The notes beneath the pieces were generated by a model. The model saw nothing but the letters and a program-made list of their open reading frames with translations, ran no database searches and was not told the DNA's origin. DNA of 64,000 bases from Hyposmocoma kahamanoa (Eukaryota; Arthropoda; Insecta; Lepidoptera; Cosmopterigidae). The stretch lies in contig NW_020653391.1 in NCBI RefSeq assembly GCF_003589595.1, positions 4,988,396-5,052,395 on the forward strand. The letters are read 5' to 3'. Shown in pieces: positions 23,301-34,800 of this stretch. Position 1 is the first letter of the stretch; each line of letters begins with the position of its first letter. A program made the position numbers and the translations under genes.

Positions 23301-26300
23301 GTTTTCGCGATTGTTACCACAATATGTTGACGAAACGTGGGTTTGTTTGAAAAAACAAATATACGCGATTAAAATCCGGAAAAAGTTTCATTGACTATAT
23401 TGAGTTTTTAACCGACTACAAAAAAGGTATGTTACGCGATAACTCTGGTATTTGTAAACCGATTTTCATGATTCTTTTTTGTTGGAAAGAGGATACCTCT
23501 ATAGTGATCCCATTTCATTTTGAAGAAAATCGTCCACCTCTAAGGGTGACTGTTCACGCATGAAGATTCATTTTTATAAATAGCGCCTAAATTTTATTAT
23601 AAGGTGCAATTATTTTAATGGTTGATTTTGCTATTCTCCAATTCAAGAAGTTTTTCTCTAATATACTTATATACACACATCAAAAGTGTCTAGGGATCAA
23701 GTACGTTTAAGAGTATTGCTGCAATTAGGGTTAATTATATTAACTTTTTTGTATCGCTATTGATGCTTTTTAGTGAGTTTTAACATTTAAATAAGGAATA
23801 TTGTTTAAAATTCCATAATAAGAAGAAAATCGATTGTCAATGTGGTTTTGTATAAAAATGAGTTATAGCGTTTTGACAAAATCATTACAATATCTGCATC
23901 GGAACCGAAACAATTTACATTATTATGGAGAGACGACATCATTTAACCCGAGAAGTGATGATGCGAGCCGTCGGAATGTTGGAAGCTGGTTCCAGGCAAC
24001 GTGCTGTGGCTTTCACTCTTAACACTACACAGAGCGTCATAAGTCGCCTCTGGACGCGCTATCGCATGACGGGCAGCGTGGCCGAGCGACATGGAGGACG
24101 ATCTCGCATCACGACTCGCAGACAGGACCGGTATATCCAAAATACTGCTCGACGGAATCGTACCATGACCGCCATGATGTTGGTTACGAGGCTCCACAGC
24201 TCCTCAGGCTTGCTAATAAGCGATCAAACAATCCGAAATCGTTTACGTGAAGTGGGTCTGCGATCCCGAAGGCCGCTCAGAGTTCCACCTATTGCACCCT
24301 GCAATCGCAGGACCCGTTTACAATGGGCTCGCGAACACAGAAACTGGGAGGAAGAAGACTGGCGCTATGTGTGCTTTTCGGATGAATCCCGCTTCGGTAT
24401 GAGACCGGATACAAGACGTACTCGAGTTTGGAGAACATCTGGACGTCATGAACGTTTGAGATATTGTCAGGAAGTTCATCCATATGGTGGGGGAACAATA
24501 ATGATATGGGCCGGTATTTGGATCGGCGGAAGAACCGATCTCATTTGGATCAGGGGTAACCTCAATGCTCAAGTTCACGCAGAGAGGATTGTTTCAGATG
24601 TTATCATCCCTTTGCGAGGCCAGTTGGGTGATTCATTTCAACTAATGCATGACAACGCACGTCCACACACGGCTAGAGTCGTAACACGCATTCTTGCCGA
24701 AGCTCGTATCAACGTTCTGCCGTGGCCTGCTCAATCGCCAGGCCTCAATCCAATTGAGCACGCATGGGATATGCTTCAAAGAAGAGCTGTGCCGAGTATG
24801 CATACCGTACATACTCTACAACAATATTTAGACTTGTTACAAAACACATGGGCGGCCATTCCTCAAAGTGATTTTGATGAACTCATCTTAAGCATGCCAA
24901 ATCGCTGTAATTGTGTGATTCGTGTTAATGGTGGAAATACAGATTATTAATTTTCTTATCTTTACAATAAAAATGAGCAAAATCATCATTTTCGCCATTT
25001 TTTTGTCATTTAATTGACGCCGTTAATTTGAGTTTTTTCCCACAATTTGCAAAAACATCAATTTTAGTTTATTTTAATTAAATATAGGGGTAAGCGGTTA
25101 AATAAAACATAAGCATTAAAGTAAGAAGTCGTCCTGGAAGACTGGATTTGTTAAATATTGCTTAAATAATTTTTATTTCAAAAATATTCACTTGATCCCT
25201 AGACACTTTTGATGTGTGTACTTTGAGTAGTGAGAACGCATTTTTATTATCTCCTGTGTCCAGTCCTGTATAGTGGCGCACTAGGGGATATTTCAATAAA
25301 ACTTTGCAAATAGACGTAATTCCACGTACTTTTGAGGTCGGTTTTTTTAGTACTCTGTACTGAGATTATTATTATTTATTTAATTCGTGGGCAATAGTAG
25401 TTGTTCAGTAAAATTGTTTATCATACTCGAGACTTTTTAGAGTAAAGTCGCTTTGAGTCGAATTTTGGAACTCGAGTTTTATTCAAAACTCGAATTAGGT
25501 TTACGACTCAACTTCTTTTCGCTCAACTCGACTCGAACTCGTAGGTTAGGCCACCGAGTCTTGCAAAAATGGGTCGAGTTCATAAATGTGGCCTAGACAA
25601 TGTGTCTTTTTGTTAGCGATATCGCCAATGGAATGGAAAGACAATGTATGGGATTGACATAAGCGTATGAACTGTCAGTTGATGTAACGTAACGAACGAG
25701 ATGGGAATGACATAAGCGTATGAAATGTCATTTGATGTAAAGTAACGAACGAGATACGAACGTAATGGAAGCGAATATCGTTACAAAATGTCGCTTCCAT
25801 TCCGTTCCATCGCAGTATAAATTGAGCCGAAAGGATGACTGTGATTGTAATAATTTTATGTTCTTCCACCAGACACCTTATTCGTAAAAAATACACGGCT
25901 TAAAATACTATGAATAAAATTACGGCTAACCTCGAAATTACTAGTATCCGCAAGCATGTAGTGTTTGGCGATGCGGATAACCTCTTCTGATAGCTCAGCT
26001 ATTTCTGCTCCACAAGATCTGCCTCTGTGAATAGTATAAGCGGTATATGATAGTTTTGCAAGATGATACATAAAAATAACCTGAACACAGAAAATTATGT
26101 CAAAACCAGAATGTATACATATAACACATTCTATATCTAGAAATGAAACAATTTTTTCGGATCTAAACCACAAATATATATAAACTTTATAATGTTTGTT
26201 GGAATGTAAAACACATTTCTGGCTCTATACAGGTCCCAAGGTCACAGCTGAGAGACTGGACTGTTTGTTAGAAAAAACAAATACATACACGATTCAGAAA

Positions 26301-26773
26301 AAGAAAAAGTTCCATTGCAAAAACCTAGAAACTAGATTCTATCTCTATTGTATATACACAGTGTACGTACTAGCTTTTAGCACAAATAATGCTTGGCAAG
26401 TAAGTCTTCGTTTCATAGTAAACAATAAATTCCAAGACGTAATTAAGTCACATCTCAGTATTTATTTCTAAAAACTTGCGGTTTAAGTATGAGGAAGACC
26501 AGCTGTTCAGTGACTGCAAATACTACAAGATACCTACTCATAAAGACTGGAGAAATTCATCTCATGCCAATACTGGGCAAAAACAGGATAAGTAAGCTTC
26601 TCGTCTTCTTTTGTGCAGCAATGAATGAACTCATCGCAGTCATCAGCAAACCCATCAGCAATATACACTAGTGAGATGTAGGTTTTTTCACGGCGCCGGA
26701 CTGGAGTTTTCAATCGCTCACTCAATGGCGTGATTGACGATGAACCTGGTCTTCTGGAATCTACAGATAACAT
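17906..26773 (-). CDS. SNAPC1: snRNA-activating protein complex subunit 1 (SNAPc43/Pbp45)
   Basis: Subunit of SNAPc/PBP, the nuclear complex that binds the proximal sequence element of snRNA genes and recruits Pol II or Pol III. Seven exons fit in phase: 26773-26538, 26024-25931, 23029-22783, 22316-22179, 20938-20849, 20733-20613 and 20336-17906, giving about 1118 residues. The core (residues about 45-309) aligns by eye with the vertebrate protein: DC...F...W..M.F...EGR against human W..MKFGTIFCGR, then ENVCGLFLVYALLNLQ against RVGALYLLYGLYNTQ, NPVLDTLRDMKNAYRKY against the VLEEML...HY segment, and IKAKAMKNTVNSIKHR followed by SSSDSDSD. Human SNAPC1 is about 370 residues, so the C-terminus is greatly extended. 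The start ATG at 26773 is the least certain point, since an upstream exon could exist. Intron 2 holds a Tc1 transposon and an N gap. Confidence 0.82.
20337..22178. other. SNAPC1 introns with SINE and MITE debris
   Basis: Between the small SNAPC1 exons lies AT-rich DNA. A tRNA-like SINE occupies about 21380-21635. A pair of 14-bp inverted words (GGAGTAAAATGACA at 21949-21962 and its complement at 22108-22121) suggests another small MITE next to the fourth exon. Confidence 0.45.
21380..21635 (+). repeat. tRNA-derived SINE-like repeat
   Basis: It opens with GGCTGAGTGAAGAAAAA and contains a tRNA-like head near 21535-21605 with an A-box-like TAGCGTCTGGCACGG and the B-box-like GGTTTGAATCCAGCC. It then ends GATCGAAGGATTCTTTTT and TGTTCGATCTTTGTATTA. 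Parts recur at 31040-31290, 36575-36815 and 49150-49240. It lies in a SNAPC1 intron. Confidence 0.55.
23166..23175. other. Assembly gap (10 N)
   Basis: Ten consecutive undetermined bases in SNAPC1 intron 2. The true gap length is unknown. The flanking SNAPC1 exons join in phase, so no exon needs to be hidden there. Confidence 0.99.
23322..23395 (+). repeat. Dispersed repeat, CGAAACGT..GTTTGTTTGAAAAAAC family
   Basis: The words GTTTGTTTGAAAAAACAAAT, ATACGCGATT and AATCC.GAAAAA.AGTTTCA occur in the same order at 48125-48205. Diverged or rearranged relatives lie at 26225-26320, 55220-55350 and 57665-57835. I recognise it as a common lepidopteran repeat but cannot place it in a class. Confidence 0.55.
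23674..25218 (+). mobile_element. Full-length Tc1/mariner transposon
   Basis: The element is 1545 bp long and bounded by perfect 29-bp terminal inverted repeats at 23674-23702 and 25190-25218, starting CACACATCAAAAGTGTCTAG. A TA dinucleotide flanks each end (23672-23673 and 25219-25220), the expected Tc1/mariner target duplication. The single transposase ORF is uninterrupted. It sits in SNAPC1 intron 2, in the orientation opposite to the gene. Confidence 0.95.
23925..24950 (+). CDS. Tc1-like DD34E transposase, apparently intact
   Basis: This 341-residue DNA transposase catalyses cut-and-paste movement of the surrounding element in the nucleus. The N-terminal about 110 residues form a bipartite helix-turn-helix DNA-binding region that opens MERRHHLTREVMMRAVGMLE. 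The catalytic triad is visible: first Asp in CFSDESRF (about residue 152), second Asp in LMHDNARPHTA, and Glu in SPGLNPIEHAWD, with exactly 34 residues between the last two. The GGG...MIWAGI segment between them is typical of the family. The length matches known Tc1 transposases and there is no stop or frameshift. The start at 23925 lies 251 bp inside the left end, and the stop is about 270 bp before the right end. Confidence 0.95.
   Translation: MERRHHLTREVMMRAVGMLEAGSRQRAVAFTLNTTQSVISRLWTRYRMTGSVAERHGGRSRITTRRQDRYIQNTARRNRTMTAMMLVTRLHSSSGLLISDQTIRNRLREVGLRSRRPLRVPPIAPCNRRTRLQWAREHRNWEEEDWRYVCFSDESRFGMRPDTRRTRVWRTSGRHERLRYCQEVHPYGGGTIMIWAGIWIGGRTDLIWIRGNLNAQVHAERIVSDVIIPLRGQLGDSFQLMHDNARPHTARVVTRILAEARINVLPWPAQSPGLNPIEHAWDMLQRRAVPSMHTVHTLQQYLDLLQNTWAAIPQSDFDELILSMPNRCNCVIRVNGGNTDY
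25425..25575. repeat. ACTCGA-rich tract
   Basis: GACTC, CTCGAG and AACTCGA words recur about every 15-20 bases in both orientations. A similar cluster lies at 39665-40040. It is noncoding and may be the degenerate end of a repeat. Confidence 0.45.
25590..25840 (+). repeat. Repeat with a two-copy 53-bp tandem duplication
   Basis: Two units (about 25647-25699 and 25700-25753) share GACATAAGCGTATGAA.TGTCA and TAACGAACGAGAT. The downstream part CGTTCCATCGCAGTATAAAT is shared with 11961-11990. It lies just downstream, in gene orientation, of the second SNAPC1 exon. Confidence 0.55.
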
Positions 26774-26816
26774 TGTCAATTTAGTAATGCCATAGGAAAA
26801 ATAAATATGGTTAAGG

Positions 26817-27060
26817 GCGTCTTCAAATTAGATGCTTATAGATGCAATGAAATGGCACCACTATGGCACAGCAGTCGTGCTACATTACTACTAATATACA
26901 TACAAATTTTAGAAGAGCAGTTGCAGCACCACCTGTTGTGACATGCATGAGCCACTTTTGCAATCATAGTAAGTGAACTAACAATTACTGAAGCGCCATA
27001 GATGCGCCACTGCGTCGCTCCTTTTACGCCTGAAACACTTGTGCGCCTAATTTGAGGGAG
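26817..27060. mobile_element. Inverted-repeat element related to 15210-15344
   Basis: The left end GGCGTCTTCAAATTAGATGC and right end GTGCGCCTAATTTGAGGGAG are imperfect inverted repeats. It sits just upstream of the predicted SNAPC1 start, so it may lie in or near that gene's promoter. Confidence 0.45.
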
Positions 27061-28970
27061 GGAGCATTCTACGTGCATAGACTGTCAGAGCCGAAGCAAA
27101 AAGCACAAGCTTTTGTGCACTCATTCCACATACATAAAGCTATTCCTTACTAGCTCAGTTAAATGACTTCATGATAAGACACTAGAAATCCAATATGTGA
27201 ATTAATTATCCATTCGCATCCTATCAAACTTGAAAACAATTTTGAACTTCAGCATAAAATGATAATCTTTATTTTCATAATGTATTCAGAACTTCAAAAG
27301 TGGAACAATAAAATATTGGCATTGCTTTGCAGGAATCCATGTCAATAAAAATGGAAGTAAATTACTTTGCAAGTCTGTATATTTTTTCCATGCAGTTAAT
27401 TTCCCCAGGAAGCCTCATAAAGAGGCAAACGCATGTTGAGTTTATTTTTGGTGGTTATGTTTGGGACAATAGTTATGCATGTGTTATTTACTTTAATAAT
27501 AACAGAGAGTGGCAAATTGAACCTCTGGCGCGTCCTCCTGATCAACTGTGGTCCATTACGCTTTTACTACCAGTAGCAGTGGCAAACATGAACATTATTT
27601 TTGATAATTTTAGATGTTGGCAAACTTGTAAAATTAATTGTAGCAAAAAGTAAAAACAATTATTGAGAATTTTTTCTTGTTTCTCAGAGGGATGTGCAGC
27701 AAGTCAAGTGCAAGAAAAAAAAATCAACTGAAGTGCATCTATTTTGCACAATTTGAAAACAATCATTTTAACCTTCAATTGAAGTGAAGTTCTTGCAGAG
27801 TAGAAAAAATACTCCCATTTTTATCAAAATTAAGACAGAAAATTGCTTTCATTCCATGTATCAGGCTAAATTTCAGATGATTAGGCTTCTGATTATCTAT
27901 TTAATGCCTTGTTTCTTGGTAAAATAGAAAATATATCAGCTATTCTATCCTCGGAACAAAAAAGGCACAACTGCTGTGTAAAGTATGCATAGTTGTGCCT
28001 TTTTTTGTTACAAGTACAAGTATTGGCTGGTTGATAATAATAATAACATTTCAAAGGGTAGAAGGTCCAACGCCAGATTGCACATTTCACATTTTAATTA
28101 TTATATTATGCAGTATAGACATCTGTGGCCTGTTTCTTTTCCTTCTCTGTAGCGTTTTATTAAGTTATTAAGTTTTTCTCGTTATTCTTGCAATGTTTCG
28201 CGTGACATCGGTCTCAACGGCTTAGTCTGTCTATACCCTATATTTCTTGCGTTAAATAAAAAAAACACGATATACTTTCGTAAATACCAAGATTTATCGG
28301 CATCAATAATTCAAAGAATTTATAATAAATAAATTATTGTTCTTTTTCTTTTTACTTATTGGCGGTAAAAGTTACAAGGGCCCTTTGTAGGTTTTCGCCA
28401 ACATCGAGTTTTCTGTTTAGTAATTTTAGGGGCTTATGCTGGTTCTGCTATTCAACGAGTATTGTGGAAATACTACGTGAGACAGTTTTTAAGCAAATTA
28501 TTTGTTACTTGAACGATTAGAGACTAATGACTATATTTTTGCTTAAAAACTGCCGTGTGTTATTTATTAGACGCCTATTTATCAAAAAAAGTACTTACGA
28601 GTCATGTTGTAGCTCTTTCAATCAGTCTTAAGACACAAACACAAATAATTATGCAATTAAACAAAGTTATCGTTTGTTTCATTGCATAATATTCTCTGTA
28701 AATAAATTAGGATAAGAAAAGTTCAATATTTTCGAGCAAGTTTAGATTTCCGACAACTTCAGGAAAATTTCATGGGATTTTAGTCTTTTGACAGTTAAGT
28801 TCTTTTTTTGTTTTGTTTCTGGCACTTCGCGGTTTGCGTTTGTGCCACTGCAAAACGGGGAAACTGTGAATAAGTTCCAATAAAGAAAACAGTGGAAAGG
28901 AAAAATAATTTGTGAAAAAGGATCAGGGAAGTGCGATTAAGGTTAAATAGGAATACATAAACATAAGAAT
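27061..28970. other. Intergenic; weak coding remnant only
   Basis: A 108-codon plus-strand frame at 27327-27653 contains NMNIIFDNF, which faintly recalls the DNFF motif of piggyBac transposases, but the rest does not match and no partner exons are seen. At 28483-28552 CAGTTTTTAAGCAAA and its exact complement form a small hairpin. Nothing else is recognised. Confidence 0.3.
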
Positions 28971-28974
28971 TATA

Positions 28975-30240
28975 TGACAAACGTAATATATTTATAATTT
29001 GATATAATTGAAAGTTATAAACGAAGTGAAACATTTAAAGATAATAGGACTATTAGATGACAAAATAAGCTTTACAGTAGTAGTAAGAGGGAATCCAATG
29101 GAGATGAGGACATGGAACAAAAAGGAATTATCGTATAAAGGACAGTTGAGTACAACATGATTTAGCTCACCTATCCACACTCGCAAAGGTTACTCGTGTA
29201 TGACATGGTTACATGTTAATTGTAGACGTCTATAATTTTAAACTTGGCTAAGTGGGCCGGAGAACACACATGCCCCAGTCTCATGCGAATCAGTACACTT
29301 GTGGCCAACTGTCCAAATTTCATTTTGGAAAACCAAGACTTAGTAGAAATAGAGGGCTGTATACTCGCATAAAACGATCCCTTCGTACGGCAGCTAACAG
29401 TCCAAAATTCCTGTCAGGAATTCCTGAGAGAAATCGCGGACAATGCACTCAAATCATGACAGTAATTAGTAAAAAATGCTACATCACCGCAATCAATCGC
29501 CTCACCCGCCAGTTGGTCTGCACGTTCATTGCCTGGGATGCCGCAATGACTCGGCACCCAACCAAACACTACAGAATAACCTTTTCTTCTACCCTGATAA
29601 AGTAAATTTCTAGTTTCTAATATAATGGGGCAAATCAGTTTCGAACTAAACGGAAACTTGGACAATGATTGCGATGCGCTCATAGAGTCGGAAAATATTA
29701 TACTGTTGTTTAACTTAGTTATTAGAATAACCTTTACACTTTTAAACAAACCAAAACATTCTCCGGTGAATACAGAAGTTTCAGGTGGTAACTTAATCTT
29801 TTGGACTATTTTAGATTGCTGATGAACCTTAGAAGTTATTTATATATAAGTTAGAACCTCGTAAGTATAACAAAAAAGAGGATAGTGAGAATACTGATAA
29901 GTGGGGGTTTGAAGAGCAAGGTATTTATGAAAACTAAAGACAAGACATGATAGACATTTTCGAATCCAGTATGGAGAAGATGTTATTTCTCGAGAGAGAC
30001 ATTGTAGTTTGTTTATAAGAGGATCATTTGAAAGTTGCAAGAATCGACAGAAATACCTGTCAGACAAAAATTGACGAAGTGGAGGATCTACACACTCGAC
30101 CTGCAATGCGTTTATGGGGCTAAACTTCATTGCACTTGACAGAATTCCTAATTCAAAGCCTTTGATTGAATATTGTCTAACTTTCCAGATGCCGTAACAC
30201 TACTTGGCTCCAAAAGAAAGGTGGCGTAGTCCTACACACT
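28975..30240 (-). pseudogene. Decayed LINE (non-LTR retrotransposon) with RNase H remnant
   Basis: Minus-strand fragments in order: the end of the reverse transcriptase region (SPINALQVECVDPPL, then FLSDRYFCRFLQL) near 30125-29990; RNase H near 29790-29440 with VFTGECFG, IIFSDSMSA and WVPSHCGIPGNERADQLAG; and a C-terminal zinc-like tail ELNHVVLNCPLYD near 29165. Frameshifts and stops separate them, so the copy is dead. An RNase H after the RT points to the R1/LOA/I group rather than RTE or CR1. Confidence 0.8.
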
Positions 30241-31039
30241 CCTTATTAATGCACCCCACCAGACACCAGTAAGAAATTTTAGAATATTTAGGTTGTGAAC
30301 GTAACCTAAATATTCTAAATTTAGCCGTAATGTAGGTATTCACAGTGAGAAATACCAGTGACTTTAGCGTCCAGTACAATACGTAGAAATTTATTTTGAA
30401 GTCTAACTGGAATAGGAATCATAAACAATTTCAAGATCCGGTGGGTAGCACATCCTACAGAACAAGACTATTACACTTTTTCAAGCAGACAGACAAAGTC
30501 CATTAGCATCAAACCAAAGTTTAAAAAAATTGAGAGATGACAAAATATTAAAAGCTATAGGAATGTAAGTATCAGATGCGCACAACAGCTGAGTGAAGAA
30601 TTTCCACTCATTATCCTTCAATGCAGCCTGCCCGGCCGTCCGCCACACGAAGCAGGATTGTGAATGTAGTTGCAGCGTGCACTTGCATAATGTATAGGCC
30701 CTTTTAAGTATGGCGCTATTTTAATTCTATACTTATCGACATAGATAAATAAAATTCTTACATCATTGTACTTGGATCAGTTCCAAAGTAAAAAATATGG
30801 TATGTCATTGTAAAAACTATGCCACTAGGTATTAATTACGCACTCACAATCTTATACAACTTCAACAAAAAGCGAAAACGTTGGAAACTCGTATAAACTA
30901 GGGGACCGCTACCTATATAAAGTTATTAAACTCATGTAGATGTGGTTACTGTGACGTTGAGGTTCATGTTTTTTGTATTATTGATAGATTTGTTCGAAAG
31001 AACTGCAGAGTGTGCTGCTCGTAACACTATTTTGTAGCT
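30241..31039. other. Intergenic with one perfect hairpin
   Basis: Arms 30278-30294 and 30303-30319 (starting TTTAGAATATTTAGG) are exact complements around an 8-base loop. A fragment of the SINE-like repeat (GCTGAGTGAAGAA) is near 30590. No gene is seen. Confidence 0.45.
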
Positions 31040-31290
31040 CATAACTGGCTGAGTGAAGAAATTTTCGTAAGGTTCTCCCGGGTGGCGGCAATAAAAAAGT
31101 CGTTTATGCCCAATACTAAGATCTGTAGCAATAGCAAGCACAGAGAAAAATTCGTACCATCTGCTGAACAGTCGGTTCGTAGCTCACTTGATAAAAAAAG
31201 CTGTAGTCACGTAGCGGCAATAGACACTGGTTTGAGATCAGTCATCTGGTGATCTGGGGGGGTTGCTTTGTTTGTTCGATTTTTATACCA
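31040..31290 (+). repeat. SINE-like repeat copy
   Basis: It starts ACTGGCTGAGTGAAGAA, carries a diverged tRNA-like head with a B-box-like word TGGTTTGAGATCAGTC near 31215, and ends in the TTGTTCGATTTTTATACC tail. It is the same family as 21380-21635. Confidence 0.45.
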
Positions 31291-31853
31291 ATAATATTAT
31301 AAACAAATGTCAGAATCTAGGATACAATGATTTCATTCTGTCCACGCTCTATATAAATCTCATAAAACGTTTCATGTAATCGATCTATTCGTGTGGCTTT
31401 ATTCCAAAGTGCTCATAATCTATTATGTATTAGGTACTCTAGTACCTATTTGAAATTCGACTAAGTTGGTTCTGTCGCTAAAAAAGAATTAGATATCCAC
31501 TCAATGCAAATTAAACTGGATGACATGGGGATATTATCCTAATGCCACTCCAACAGAGCTGTAAAAGCTAGTGAACCTATAAAAATAAAATTCCCAACTA
31601 ACAGTAAATTATTTATTTATCTACACAACTCTAATACATATGCATTCGTATAAGGAAAAATAAAAAGACCGCAGTGTTATGCTTACAGTAATATTTTAAT
31701 CTTGATTATTTTCGATTTTGGTAATTCAATAACGCATCAGTTACGTATGGCAACACTAATAACCATAGACAAACGATTAATCCACAGAGAGGTGCTTTGA
31801 CGCGTTTTTGTTGAAAGTTTTGCAGATAGAATCTACGTATAACTAAAAATTGC

Positions 31854-34800
31854 TTATAGGGGCGCCTTCTCAACTAATTTGTACCAGTGACCACATTCAC
31901 AGCGGCGGGGATGATTCTGAAACATAATAATTTACCATTTTATTACTAATAACACCTCTGACCATTTGAGGCGATATCACAAATATAAGAAATTTGTATG
32001 GAATCAATCCAACATATCAGTGAACCTGATTGACTAAACTGTCGACTGACTTCTTATTAGTAGTGTAGACTGGGCTTTACGTCGTCTGTATTAGCAGTAT
32101 CTAGTCACTAGTACTATACAGAAGCTACGCTAACACACACCCCACAAAGACACATTATTACTAATTTGTATGGTAGATTTACCTAAGCAGAACGATCAAG
32201 AAACTTTATACTATGTGATGGAATTCGAGATCAAAATTGTAAACACATATACAACTGTCACTGTTAAAATGAATTTGAATGTTAATGCAGACTCTACTCT
32301 TGCTATTAACAGTATATTTATTTATTCCTTATTCTTCTTATTGAGAAAATGACAAAAACAAAAAAATGAAAAAAAAAACAAACCGGTGTTAAATTTCTTT
32401 GGCCTAGTAAGTAGTCACCTCTATGCCCCAATCCGTTGCCTTCAGTAGGTCTTTGCGAGTGAAGTGCAGCTGGTTGGACACAGTGGGCAAGAAAGCAGGT
32501 GAGACATACTTTGTATGGGGCATCCGCAAGCACAACGGTTTTGAGTGGAGTTCATTGATATAGCCATATTTCACCATGTTTGTTGTTTTGAAATTCTTTA
32601 TTAAAAGATTTAACAATGATTATTGTCTACTCGTAGTAACGAAACGCTCAATTACGTCATGTATGGCATAAAAACCATATAAAAAAGGCCGAAGTATCCC
32701 CGAAATATTCTTATTGGAATAAATGTAGCACAAGAATAACTTGTTATGACTTTATGTTATTCAATAAATGGGGTGTATAAAATAATGTAAACTATTAATA
32801 ATATTTTGTTTGTTCATTTTTTAAAGTTTTTCACATTTTCACGATTTTTATATTATTGATAATATTTATTTTTAAATATCATACATTTTGTCTTTCTAAG
32901 TTTCGTGAATGCTATATTTTGATATTATCAACTGAAATCTTAGTACACAAGCGTATAAGTCCATTGACCCATAAATTAATTTCTGACTTCGTGAAGATGG
33001 CTACCAAGAACGGCCAGTTTACTGTTTACGTGACATTTCCAAGTCTAAATAAAGTATATACATATATATACAAACGGACTAAACAGGAATTCAAAGAAGA
33101 CCTGTTGGCAGAAAACCTACAAACCACTCAGCCATCAAGGCGTAACATAACAAACTCTCACCTTGTGTACCCAGAGCCAAGTGACAGCTGTGGCGTGCTC
33201 CTCGCCTGAAACAATAACCAATAAAAATTTAACAATGTAGTTAAATACACATCACTGTTTGATTTACAATTCATTGACCTGTTCATATAATCGCAAAATT
33301 ATCGACCCACAATAGGGTACTTGACAATTTATTTTATTGCTTCAATAAGGCCACAAAAATATGCTGAAAATGTATCTAAAACACCAGACATATTAAATGG
33401 TAAAATTCAAGTAAGGGCTTCTTCGTCCCTTTTTAGCAAGACTATTATTAGTGTGCAGCTTGTGCGGCACCATTATGGTCATGATATGTATAACAAACAA
33501 GTTTCCTCTGCCTGATTGCAACTAACAGGGTCAAAAGCATGTCAAGCTTGACACTTAACATTAAAATTCAAATCTACGTTTTTTTCAAATACTACCAAAT
33601 GACGGGCCGAACAAGTCGTATGCCTGATGGTAAGCTACACGCCTGGCCATAACAGTTGCAGTGCCACTCGGAGTGATAAATTGCAAAGATCTGAGGGGCA
33701 CTTGCAAGTATGCCTGTCACACTGAGACATAAGTTGACAAGTTCCACGTGCCTGTAATTTCACCAGCACCCTTACCCTTCCAAACCGGTACGCAGTAATG
33801 CTCTCATTACTGCTTGGTGGCAGATGTTTGCAATAAATCGGTATATAGTCCAAAGTGTCGAGTTTAATGTGCTCTCGACTGTACTTTTCAAATAATTTCA
33901 ATTCTGTGTCCATATTCAACCATCCATTTTCGGCAGATACAAAAAGTCTCCATTTTAATTAAATAATAATTAGCTTACGCAAAGAACTCATTAATTTCAT
34001 AACAATCTGTTTAAAACAGCAAAAATGACTATTTCCATAAAATTAAAAATGTTATTGTAGTAGCCTGCACAACATTATCAATACAAAACTAATCTATACT
34101 AATACTGTAGATGCGAATGTAACTCTGCTTGTTACATTTTCACACCTAAACCGCTGACCTAATATTGATGAATTTTTGTATAGAGATAGGTGGGACCTAG
34201 GAGAAGGACATAGGTTACTTTTGTTATAAACATAAACCTTAAGGGGGCAGAAATAGAGGATGAACGTTTATATGGACAACCAATAAAACTCTGAAAATAA
34301 GTAGACATGGCAAAAACGGCTGTTTGTCGATAATTAATTTTACTGTTATGCGATTTTTCAACAACTGTTATTGTAAACTATAACAGTTGTAATCAGAAAA
34401 CCTTTTATTCTGCTGTTATGTAGTTTTGGCATACAATATGGCAATGATAGCGAATGAATATTACTAAATTTCTTACATTTTTCGCAACTTTTCATCTTCT
34501 CGCGTAATCCGTAAGTAATTCTTGTTTTTAAGGCAATTTTCGTAACTTTTGTGGTAATCCAACTTTAACTGTTATTGTAAATCCTAAATAGTTTACGAAC
34601 ATACCCAAATTAGACAAAAAAGTAACTTAGATATGGTGCAAACAAGATGAAATCAATCAATTGCAGTAATTATGGCTTGATTTTTCTTGAGCGTACTTTT
34701 TTATTTTTAGGATGTAAGCTCATAATTATAATATATTTTACAGTTACAATTTTTAATTAAAAAAAAAAACTTATAAAATGTAAATTTTGTAGACAATAAT

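Larger units (their letters stand above)
23400..25375 (+). repeat. Dispersed repeat (AACCGACT...GAGGTCGGTTTTTTTAGTA), split by the Tc1 element
   Basis: Left part 23409-23590 (AACCGACTACAAAAAAGG, ATGTTACGCGATAACTC, TGATCCCATTT) and right part 25331-25375 (TTTGAGGTCGGTTTTTTTAG, TACTCTGTACTGA) are both found, contiguous, in a second copy at 50628-50872. The Tc1 transposon and about 190 bp of other DNA lie between the two parts. Confidence 0.6.

Noticed and set aside
25856..26173. Using the acceptor at 26081 for the second SNAPC1 exon
   Set aside because: It needs a phase-0 donor that the first exon lacks. The acceptor at 26025 joins in phase and reproduces the spacing of the vertebrate protein.
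27327..27653. Possible piggyBac transposase remnant
   Set aside because: Only a single NMNIIFDNF-like word fits; the rest of the frame does not match and no second catalytic motif is found.
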